From contig JAOARC010000050.1 of the NCBI GenBank assembly GCA_025210745.1, forward strand, positions 186,001 to 250,000: DNA of 64,000 nt, written 5' to 3'. This document shows, in pieces, positions 36,474-41,976 of the stretch. The DNA comes from Bacteriovoracaceae bacterium (GTDB taxonomy: Bacteria; Bdellovibrionota; Bacteriovoracia; Bacteriovoracales; Bacteriovoracaceae). Positions within the stretch are counted from its first letter, which is position 1. Every line of letters starts with the position of its first letter. A program made the position numbers and the translations under genes. Under the pieces are notes generated by a model. It ran no database searches. It saw nothing but the letters and a program-made list of their open reading frames with translations, and was not told where the DNA came from.

Positions 36474-36720
36474 TTCTTTTAAATAAGATAAGTTCCTGAT
36501 TTTATATAAGGATAAACCTAAATAGAGACAAAATTATTGCCAACTTTTTTACTAACTAGTGTCTAACCACAAAAAGACAACACAAAAGCTTACTTAGCTA
36601 AGTACAAGAAAGTAATAAAGTATAAATAGAGTTTGTCATCTCCAAACAGTTGAAATCACAGATTTTCTATAAAACAAAACTAAACCAATCTGGTAACAAT
36701 TTTTTTTACGATTTAATAAA
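36474..36720. other. AT-rich non-coding gap
   Basis: Central part of the 426-base gap (36424-36849) between the divergent secreted-protein genes. It holds no convincing open frame. A 14-bp palindrome TACTTAGCTAAGTA lies at 36591-36604 and an eight-T run near 36705. The following 36721-36849 stretch is array spacer and is listed separately. Confidence 0.5.
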
Positions 36721-36849
36721 GGCTCAGACTAAAATAACAAAATAAAAGTGTTGCTCAAAAAGCTAGGTTTGATAAGCAAAGAATTTTAATATAAACGATT
36801 TTAAAAGAACCATTAGTTAAATGAGTATATATATTTAGGAGAAGTAATT
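36721..36849 (+). repeat. leading array spacer, partly degenerate
   Basis: Contains GGCTCAGACT (36721-36730), matching the right hairpin arm of the later spacer at 37331-37340, then the AAAAAGCTAGGTTT block (36757-36770) shared with the spacer near 39754, the AGCAAAG motif, and a copy of the ATTAGGTT-ATGA box (36811-36824). The ribosome site TTAGGAGAAG precedes the ATG at 36850. The left hairpin arm is missing, as if an upstream cassette had been lost. Confidence 0.55.
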
Positions 36850-37296
36850 ATGAAAAAATTATTGATATGTTTATTAGCATTAGGAAGTTTTTCTTCTTTT
36901 GCAAGCTCAGATTTAATTTCAATAGATAAAGGTACAAAAATTACGGTAAAAGGTCCCTTTGTAAATACAACAGGAAATAACCATACACGCTTTTATCAAA
37001 ATGGTGAATATGTATCAGCTTTAGATTTAAGAAGAGATGAAGTTTATTGTGACTTTACGGTTAATAAAAAAGATGTTCTTTCAGCTTCTTTTAAGCTAGA
37101 GGTTGAAGAAAAATATCAAGATAATATTCAACAAGATAATGTTTACTATGCAGGAACAACCTTAGTTCAACCCAAATCAAGAGACCTTAATAGAAGTATT
37201 ACAGTTGTTCGTCCAAATAATAATGCATATGAAAAAGCAACTATTGAAGACTTAAAAACTTGCTTTGGTGAGTCAAAAGTAAAAATTAAGAAATAA
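36850..37296 (+). CDS. array protein 1: small secreted protein, unknown function
   Basis: 148 residues. Signal peptide MKKLLICLLALGSFSSFASS (cleavage after SFA) is shared with six downstream neighbours. The mature part (about 127 residues) has two Cys, at VYCDF and LKTCFG near the end, and reads as mostly beta strand. No family motif. Excellent ribosome site TTAGGAGAAG seven bases upstream. First intact member of the tandem array. Confidence 0.8.
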   Translation: MKKLLICLLALGSFSSFASSDLISIDKGTKITVKGPFVNTTGNNHTRFYQNGEYVSALDLRRDEVYCDFTVNKKDVLSASFKLEVEEKYQDNIQQDNVYYAGTTLVQPKSRDLNRSITVVRPNNNAYEKATIEDLKTCFGESKVKIKK

Positions 37297-37314
37297 GCCT
37301 CTAGTTAAACAAAG

Positions 37315-37389
37315 AGTCCGAGTTTAAAAAAGCTCAGACTTGAAAAATAAAAATCAAATTTGCTCGATAAAGAAAGCTTTCTCGAGCAA
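37315..37389 (+). terminator. array spacer hairpins after protein 1
   Basis: First hairpin: AGTCCGAG (37315-37322) with CTCAGACT (37333-37340), one mismatch. Second: TTGCTCGA (37360-37367) with TCGAGCAA (37382-37389), perfect. The first recurs after every array gene and could be a transcription terminator or 3'-end stabiliser; the second is shared with the next spacer. Confidence 0.55.
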
Positions 37390-37432
37390 GTACATAAAGA
37401 CAAAGAATAAAAAGGCGAAAGCCATAAATAAA

Positions 37433-37476
37433 ATATTAGGTTAATGAGCGGAGGTTCGCGGAGGTTCGCGGAGGTT
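37433..37476 (+). promoter_or_regulatory. spacer box and triplicated Shine-Dalgarno before array protein 2
   Basis: The spacer box ATATTAGGTTAATGAG (37433-37448) runs into three tandem copies of the 10-base unit GCGGAGGTTC (37448-37457, 37458-37467, 37468-37476, the last one base short), each containing GGAGG. The last copy is correctly spaced for the ATG at 37480. No other array gene has this expansion. Confidence 0.75.
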
Positions 37477-37479
37477 AAA

Positions 37480-37872
37480 ATGAAAAAGTTATTAATTGGA
37501 TTATTGGCACTAGGAAGTATTTCATCTTTTGCATCAGCAAGTTTTACAATTGCTGGAAACGATGTTTCCGAGATTAGAGGAACATGCCACCCTAAAGCAG
37601 GTGGGATAATTGAAATTGTCACAGATAGCGGAAAAGAGCTAAAAGCATACGCAACGGGTGATATGTGCAAAATTGAAAGAAAGCAAGATGATATTTTGGG
37701 TTATACATTTAGTAGCGTGAATAATCACCTAGATAAGGTTGAAGGATTACAACTTGTTGCCATTAAATATAAAAAGAGAAACAAGATAAGAACTTTTGCT
37801 GATGAAAGTATGCTTGATGTAGAAAATATTGACCTTAACGTTAAACTAATCAGAGAGATGTCGGACATTTAA
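37480..37872 (+). CDS. array protein 2: small secreted protein, unknown function
   Basis: 130 residues from the ATG at 37480; an upstream in-frame ATG at 37444 would put the ribosome-site repeats inside the protein and bury the signal peptide, so it is rejected. Signal peptide MKKLLIGLLALGSISSFASA. The mature part has two Cys (GTCHPK and DMCKIE) about 33 residues apart that could pair. No recognised domain. Second member of the array. Confidence 0.8.
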   Translation: MKKLLIGLLALGSISSFASASFTIAGNDVSEIRGTCHPKAGGIIEIVTDSGKELKAYATGDMCKIERKQDDILGYTFSSVNNHLDKVEGLQLVAIKYKKRNKIRTFADESMLDVENIDLNVKLIREMSDI

Positions 37873-37888
37873 CACTAATTAGATAATC

Positions 37889-37971
37889 AGTCCTTACTCA
37901 AAAAAGTTAGGACTTAAAAAATAGAATTAAACAGTTCGAGAAAGTTAGTTTCAAAAAGCAAACTTTCTCGA
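37889..37971 (+). terminator. array spacer hairpins after protein 2
   Basis: First hairpin: AGTCCTTAC (37889-37897) with GTTAGGACT (37906-37914), one mismatch, followed by TTAAAAAATAG. Second: TCGAGAAAGTT (37936-37946) with AACTTTCTCGA (37961-37971), a perfect 11-bp stem. Same order and motif as the spacer after protein 1. Confidence 0.55.
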
Positions 37972-38001
37972 GTATGAATGAAAAAGAAGATCAAATTAAC
38001 A

Positions 38002-38037
38002 GGCGAAAGCCAAAATTTTAATATTAGGTTTATGACC
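38002..38037 (+). promoter_or_regulatory. conserved spacer box before array protein 3
   Basis: GGCGAAAGCC (38002-38011, a 3-bp stem with GAAA tetraloop) followed by ATATTAGGTTTATGACC (38021-38037). The same pair occurs before protein 2 (GGCGAAAGCC at 37414-37423), and the second half also before proteins 1 and 5. The constant placement 20-45 bases before each ATG suggests a promoter or 5'-UTR control element. Confidence 0.4.
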
Positions 38038-38057
38038 ATAAGATTGGAGAATAAGTT

Positions 38058-38384
38058 ATGAAGAAGTTATTACTAGGAATGATGATTGCAGGAAGCTTTT
38101 CAACATTTGCAAATGTTGATTTGAATGGAAGTGATATTTATAAAGGGAAATCATCAGAAGTAATTGATGTTCAGTTTAGATCTGCACCTGGTTCTACTGA
38201 TAGGTGTATGACAAAAGCCTACGATAAAGCCATTTTGAATTGTAAAAAAGATGGATATAGCAAATGTGAATATGTTGCTAAAGAATCAAAGTCTAGAAGA
38301 ACATTAAAATCTAGACTAGGGATAACTACAAAATTTATTCAAAAGAGAACTTGTAAAGTTTATGTTCAAGGTTCTAATGAATAA
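38058..38384 (+). CDS. array protein 3: small secreted Cys-rich protein, unknown function
   Basis: 108 residues, signal peptide MKKLLLGMMIAGSFSTFAN. The mature part is about 90 residues with four Cys (DRCMTKAYD, LNCKKD, SKCEYV, RTCKVY), probably two disulfides, and a basic Lys/Arg-rich middle. The C-x10-C-x6-C spacing looks like a small disulfide-stabilised secreted domain. GGAG ribosome site before the ATG. Smallest member of the array. Confidence 0.8.
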   Translation: MKKLLLGMMIAGSFSTFANVDLNGSDIYKGKSSEVIDVQFRSAPGSTDRCMTKAYDKAILNCKKDGYSKCEYVAKESKSRRTLKSRLGITTKFIQKRTCKVYVQGSNE

Positions 38385-38389
38385 AAACT

Positions 38390-38523
38390 ACTAGTCAAAT
38401 AATCAAGTCCTAGTCATCAAAGCTAGGACTTAATGAACAAAGCGGAAAATGTTCGTCAAGCCTTATGGATTTCGAGCAAAATTATAAAAATAAAGAAATT
38501 GTGAGCATAGTACTTGCAGAAAA
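38390..38523 (+). repeat. 134-bp array repeat, copy 1
   Basis: Identical by eye to copy 2 (39014-39147) and about 92% identical to copy 3 (40453-40586). Each starts a few bases after an array gene stop. It contains the perfect 9-bp hairpin AAGTCCTAG (38405-38413) / CTAGGACTT (38423-38431), a weaker AATGAACA/TGTTCGT pairing and the TTTCGAGCAAA motif shared with the other spacer type. Confidence 0.85.
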
Positions 38524-38557
38524 CATTACCTTCTTGAGTGAAGGCTGAGGAGTAAAA

Positions 38558-39010
38558 ATGAAAAAGATATTGATTGGATTATTAGCGTTAATAAGTGTCT
38601 CTGCATTCGCAAATTGTGATGTAAATGTTGATGGTATTATTTTAGGTGACAATATTGATAAGTATGGAGTTAATCAAACGACTATGTACTCAGAAAAAAT
38701 AGAACGTTATGGTTTTAATCCAGTTATAGACCATGATGCTAAGCTATTTCTAAGTATTGAAGAGCATATAAAACCAGCTGGACTCCGAGGTAGGGCGATA
38801 CGTGCAACGAGTTTTCTTGTGCTGAGAGCGAGTGATGGTAAAGAGTTAGCTAGAGCTAAAGCTGGAAGTTGTAAATACAATAGTTCTTTTGAGCGATTAA
38901 ATCTCGGCTCAGTAAGTGGATGTGAATATATGTATCATGACTTAGTTAATAGAGGAATAAAAGGAATTTTTAAGCAAGACCATGTTACGACTCAATTATG
39001 CTCACTCTAA
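38558..39010 (+). CDS. array protein 4: small secreted protein, unknown function
   Basis: 150 residues, signal peptide MKKILIGLLALISVSAFAN with Cys right after the cleavage site (NCDVNVDG). A segment KIERYGFNPVIDHDAKLFLSI resembles a piece of array proteins 5 and 6 (LERKGYSI...ADLRISF and INEKGYVF), suggesting a shared fold. Further Cys at GSCKYN, SGCEYM and QLCSL. GAGGAG ribosome site before the ATG. No known family. Confidence 0.8.
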   Translation: MKKILIGLLALISVSAFANCDVNVDGIILGDNIDKYGVNQTTMYSEKIERYGFNPVIDHDAKLFLSIEEHIKPAGLRGRAIRATSFLVLRASDGKELARAKAGSCKYNSSFERLNLGSVSGCEYMYHDLVNRGIKGIFKQDHVTTQLCSL

Positions 39011-39013
39011 AAC

Positions 39014-39147
39014 ACTAGTCAAATAATCAAGTCCTAGTCATCAAAGCTAGGACTTAATGAACAAAGCGGAAAATGTTCGTCAAGCCTTATGGATTTCGAG
39101 CAAAATTATAAAAATAAAGAAATTGTGAGCATAGTACTTGCAGAAAA
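39014..39147 (+). repeat. 134-bp array repeat, copy 2
   Basis: Same sequence as copy 1 through all 134 bases as far as I can read, including hairpin arms at 39029-39037 and 39047-39055. Identity in non-coding DNA between older-looking, diverged genes points to recent duplication or gene conversion. It can be read in frame into the next gene, which creates a false N-terminal extension there. Confidence 0.85.
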
Positions 39148-39181
39148 TATTAAAATTAGAGTGAAGGCTCAGGAGGTTATT

Positions 39182-39685
39182 ATGAAGAAAATATTAGTTG
39201 GAGTTTTAGCATTAGGTGCGATGAGTTCATTTGCAAAAACAATTGAACACTCAACGTGTAATGTTGGTAAACTATCTTATATTGGAGAGGACTCTGCAAG
39301 AGACAGTATTATAGAAACTCTTGAAAGAAAAGGCTATAGCATACTGGAAGAAGAAACTAATGCTGATTTAAGGATCTCTTTTGGATTGCAGATGCAACTT
39401 GGTATCGCAGGTGTCCAAAGAGTAATGGGAAATAAGTTTCAAAACAAAATGGCAGATATTAAAGAGAGATATCAAGAGCTTACAAAAAATACTTACAAAT
39501 ATGTAATGGTTGAAGAAGTGAAGTCTGCAAGATACGAAGGTATGGGGGTAGTCCTTGATACTGAAGTTTTATTTTTAAAAGAGAGAATAGGTTTTCAAGT
39601 ACTTATGAGTAAGGATCATGACAAACTTAGAGCAAAGGCTGTTGATTGGTCTTTAGAAAAAATGCCTAATTGTGTTCAAAAATAA
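39182..39685 (+). CDS. array protein 5: small secreted protein, unknown function
   Basis: 167 residues from the ATG at 39182, which has CAGGAGG upstream and begins the signal peptide MKKILVGVLALGAMSSFAK; an ATG at 39089 merely reads through the repeat. Mature part: Cys in STCNVG and at the end (NCVQK), a GYSILEEETNADLRISFGL segment typical of small envelope proteins with a two-layer fold, then GIAGVQRVMGNKF. No firm family. Second array gene preceded by the 134-bp repeat. Confidence 0.8.
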   Translation: MKKILVGVLALGAMSSFAKTIEHSTCNVGKLSYIGEDSARDSIIETLERKGYSILEEETNADLRISFGLQMQLGIAGVQRVMGNKFQNKMADIKERYQELTKNTYKYVMVEEVKSARYEGMGVVLDTEVLFLKERIGFQVLMSKDHDKLRAKAVDWSLEKMPNCVQK

Positions 39686-39702
39686 CTAGAAAAACAACCA
39701 AT

Positions 39703-39724
39703 GTCTGAGCAGCAAAACTTAGAC
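39703..39724 (+). terminator. array spacer hairpin after protein 5
   Basis: GTCTGAG (39703-39709) pairs with CTTAGAC (39718-39724), one mismatch, followed by TTAAAT. It is the degenerate counterpart of the hairpin after the other array genes. The spacer continues with the AAAAAGCTAGGTTT block and the CCATTAGGTTTATGACC box (39821-39837). Confidence 0.45.
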
Positions 39725-39857
39725 TTAAATGATAAAGATGGAAGCTTATTTAAAAAAGCTAGGTTTCGTGAGCAAAGAATCTAAAAAACAAAGAATTTAA
39801 TAATAATGGCTAGATATTAACCATTAGGTTTATGACCACCAAACAGGAGAATAGATG

Positions 39858-40457
39858 ATGAAAAAATTGTTAGTAGGATTATTAGTATTGGGAAGCTTTT
39901 CTAGCTTTGCTGATTGCTCCATTAAATATAGTGGCTTTGAGCTTGAAAAGAGTAAAGTAGAAGCTAAAATCAATGAAAAAGGATATGTTTTTCATAAAGA
40001 TGGAATTTTTCATCTTCAAAATGCATACTACAACGCTCCTAGAGGTGGAGTAATAAATATTATGAATGTATTTGAAAAAGGCAATAGTGATAGAGTTTAT
40101 GCACTTAAAAATAAATATTCTGAAATTTCTGGTATCTTTGAAAAATCAAAAAGAACTGAAAAAAGAAACCTGAACAAGCTTTTAAGTTGTTCTGATATGC
40201 TTGTAAAATCTGGTAAGAGCTATTGTGAATTAATGATTTCTTCTTCTCATAATGCAAGAGACTTAGCTTTGGATATTAAAGATTCCCAGAAAATTAACTC
40301 TAAGAAAGTCGTAAAAGTTAATACTGGTAGCTATGATGAATGTGAACAGTGGGCAACCTCTACTGGACTCCAAGCGAGTGTTAATAATGTATCAGTTACT
40401 TTTAAATACAAGGACAAAATAGAGGAAATTAATTCTAGCTTAATTTTGAAACACTAA
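39858..40457 (+). CDS. array protein 6: small secreted protein, unknown function
   Basis: 199 residues from the second of two adjacent ATGs (39858), which is better spaced from AGGAGA at 39845-39850 than the first (39855). Signal peptide MKKLLVGLLVLGSFSSFAD, Cys immediately after it (DCSIKY). Mature region has INEKGYVF (compare proteins 4 and 5) and Cys at LSCSDM, SYCELM and YDECEQW. Largest array member; no recognised domain. Confidence 0.8.
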   Translation: MKKLLVGLLVLGSFSSFADCSIKYSGFELEKSKVEAKINEKGYVFHKDGIFHLQNAYYNAPRGGVINIMNVFEKGNSDRVYALKNKYSEISGIFEKSKRTEKRNLNKLLSCSDMLVKSGKSYCELMISSSHNARDLALDIKDSQKINSKKVVKVNTGSYDECEQWATSTGLQASVNNVSVTFKYKDKIEEINSSLILKH

Positions 40458-40586
40458 TTAAATAATCAAGTCCTAGCCATCAAAACTAGGACTTAATGAA
40501 CAAAATGGAAAATATTCATTAAGCCTTATGGATTTCGAGCAAAATTATAAAAATAAAGAAATTGTGAGCATAGTGCTTGCAGAAAA
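40453..40586 (+). repeat. 134-bp array repeat, copy 3 (diverged)
   Basis: About ten differences from copies 1 and 2. The perfect hairpin AAGTCCTAG (40468-40476) / CTAGGACTT (40486-40494) is unchanged, and the second pairing becomes AATGAA/TTCATT, so pairing is partly kept despite base changes. It overlaps the last codons of protein 6. Confidence 0.8.
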
Positions 40587-40622
40587 TATTTGTTTTATGA
40601 CTATAAAAGTGAAAAATAAATT

Positions 40623-40664
40623 ATGAAGAAAATATTAATTAAATTAGTTAGTGCTAGGGAATAA
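40623..40664 (+). pseudogene. remnant of an array signal peptide (14-codon stub)
   Basis: ATG AAG AAA ATA TTA ATT begins exactly like the array signal peptides (MKKILIKLV) but stops after 13 residues, three bases before the ATG of protein 7. It looks like the left-over 5' end of a deleted or recombined cassette, or the trace of the event that inserted protein 7. It could also act as a tiny leader peptide coupled to protein 7. Confidence 0.5.
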
Positions 40665-40667
40665 ATT

Positions 40668-41033
40668 ATGAAAAAACTATTAATTGGATTATTAATTCTA
40701 GGAAGCACTTTTTCTTTTGGAAAAGATAAATTATCAAGGCAATATAAAATTGAAGGCCTTACTGATACAATTAAGATCGAAATTGATATTAATGGAAATG
40801 TTCAGCTAGTCAATAACCCTAATGGTATCTATACACTCTCTTCAAATCTAAATGGAGTAGAGCTAGACAATGTTATTTATTGGATAAATGATGGAAGTCC
40901 TGAATTGGCACGTTTTACGATAAAGAAGAAGAACCAAAAGCTTGTAATCGACAACTCATACATCGTTTACAATGATGGAGAACCTTCTCTACACAGAGAT
41001 AATCTTAAACTTAAAATAGTACAAGAAAAATAA
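40668..41033 (+). CDS. array protein 7: small secreted protein, unknown function
   Basis: 121 residues, signal peptide MKKLLIGLLILGSTFSFGK (cleavage after SFG or SFS). The mature part is beta-rich with no Cys, unlike the other array proteins, and shows two similar strand-turn units (NGVELDNVIYWINDGSPELARF and YIVYNDGEPSLHRDNLKL). Its ribosome site is weak (TAGGGAATAAATT). Last member of the array. Confidence 0.75.
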   Translation: MKKLLIGLLILGSTFSFGKDKLSRQYKIEGLTDTIKIEIDINGNVQLVNNPNGIYTLSSNLNGVELDNVIYWINDGSPELARFTIKKKNQKLVIDNSYIVYNDGEPSLHRDNLKLKIVQEK

Positions 41034-41051
41034 AACATTTAAATTACAAAA

Positions 41052-41077
41052 AGTCAGTGTTCATAAAAGCACTGACT
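41052..41077 (+). terminator. hairpin after the last array gene
   Basis: AGTCAGTG (41052-41059) pairs perfectly with CACTGACT (41070-41077) around a ten-base loop, in the same place relative to the stop codon as hairpins after the other array genes. Confidence 0.55.
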
Positions 41078-41114
41078 CTCAAAGTAAGTAAACGCATTCA
41101 AAGAGCTAAGCTTA

Positions 41115-41144
41115 TAATTAAGATGTTTTTTAACATCTTAATTA
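41115..41144. terminator. AT-rich 13-bp hairpin between converging genes
   Basis: TAATTAAGATGTT (41115-41127) and AACATCTTAATTA (41132-41144) pair perfectly around TTTT. It lies between the end of the array and the end of the minus-strand SDR-like gene and may end transcription from either side, although neither side has a clear T-run. Confidence 0.45.
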
Positions 41145-41160
41145 GCAACATAACTAATAC

Positions 41161-41841
41161 TTAATCTCTTATAATATTATCTTTATGAGTTACCGTAATA
41201 TCATGAAAAACTAAGTTCACTGGACTTTCAATAAGTATATTAAAGATATAATTAAACTCATCTATATGAATCATCTTTTCAACTTCAATATCTTCATAAT
41301 CATCCCAAATAGCAGTATCTACTGCTCCAAGATAGATATTATGAAACCTAACTTGATATTTTTGCCATTCTTTCTTAATGACATCAATCAAAGAGTTCTT
41401 AGCGGCTTCACTAGAACAAAAAGAGGAGTTAGACAAAAAAGTGTCCTTCGCTGATGGAGATAAAACATTTATAATTTGAGATTCCCCACTAATAATAAAT
41501 GGCTCTAGATATTTATAAAAATAAAATGTTCCCATAGTATTTATATGCATATGAGACATAAATTCAGCTGAGTTTAATTCACTAAATAAAGACATCTCAC
41601 ATATACCTGCATTATTAATAAATACATCTACAACTTCTGTTTCTTTTTCTACTTCTTTAAAAAATGATCTTACTGAGTTTTCATTTGATATATCTAACTC
41701 TATATCAATGAAGTTTTTATGATTGATTTCGCTGGAGCTTCTACTTCCTCCATAAACAGTAAAACCTCGATCTAAAAGATTTAGGGCCATTTGATGGCCC
41801 AATCCTGACGAGGTTCCTGTTATAACTGCAATTTTTTCCAT
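41161..41841 (-). CDS. SDR-fold protein lacking the catalytic Tyr and Lys
   Basis: 226 residues from the ATG at 41841 (an upstream start at 41895 would add 18 residues without a good ribosome site). Cofactor loop TGTSSGLG (8-15) and INNAGI (76-80) are intact, but at the active site the expected YxxxK reads Phe141-CysSerSer-Glu145, while Ser128 is kept. It probably binds NAD(P) yet may be a regulatory or differently acting SDR. No operon partner; rny lies upstream with a structured element in between. Confidence 0.8.
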   Translation of the reverse strand: MEKIAVITGTSSGLGHQMALNLLDRGFTVYGGSRSSSEINHKNFIDIELDISNENSVRSFFKEVEKETEVVDVFINNAGICEMSLFSELNSAEFMSHMHINTMGTFYFYKYLEPFIISGESQIINVLSPSAKDTFLSNSSFCSSEAAKNSLIDVIKKEWQKYQVRFHNIYLGAVDTAIWDDYEDIEVEKMIHIDEFNYIFNILIESPVNLVFHDITVTHKDNIIRD

Positions 41842-41881
41842 TAATTCTCTCTTAAGGGTGACAATAAAGCTTCTATAACTA

Positions 41882-41974
41882 GGCAAGCAAGGCAAAGAGA
41901 TGAAGTGTACATTTAGTACGCTGGAACCGATGAAGTCCGTAGCTTAACGACGTTAGAGAAGTTTTAGTGTTGCC
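41882..41974 (+). ncRNA. structured intergenic element A (related to element B)
   Basis: Core ATGAAG, hairpin GTGTAC (41905-41910) / GTACGC (41916-41921), GATGAAG (41929-41935) and GCTTAACGAC (41942-41951), closed weakly by GGCAA/TTGCC. The same motif order occurs in element B at 44420-44537. Wobble pairs in both copies keep the hairpin only on the plus strand, which favours plus-strand RNA if transcribed. It could also be a small mobile repeat. Confidence 0.4.
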
Positions 41975-41976
41975 CG

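Noticed and set aside
36591..36604. 14-bp palindrome TACTTAGCTAAGTA as an operator
   Set aside because: In 64 kb of AT-rich DNA several such palindromes are expected by chance, and it is not near a promoter I can recognise.
37444..37479. Upstream ATG start for array protein 2
   Set aside because: It would place the repeated ribosome sites inside the coding region and hide the signal peptide.
37414..38037. Riboswitch in array spacers (GGCGAAAGCC plus ATTAGG)
   Set aside because: Stem is only three pairs and flanking sequence matches no riboswitch consensus I know (c-di-GMP, preQ1, fluoride, SAM were considered).
39089..39181. N-terminal extension of array protein 5
   Set aside because: The extension only translates the 134-bp repeat; the internal ATG at 39182 has CAGGAGG and starts the signal peptide.
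38390..40586. CRISPR array
   Set aside because: Only three repeats, 134 bases long, separated by whole genes; no short regular spacers and no cas genes.
36721..41077. Integron-like cassette array
   Set aside because: Spacers have inverted repeats but no consistent RYYYAAC/GTTRRRY attC ends, no integrase is seen, and the genes share their 5' coding ends, which integron cassettes do not.
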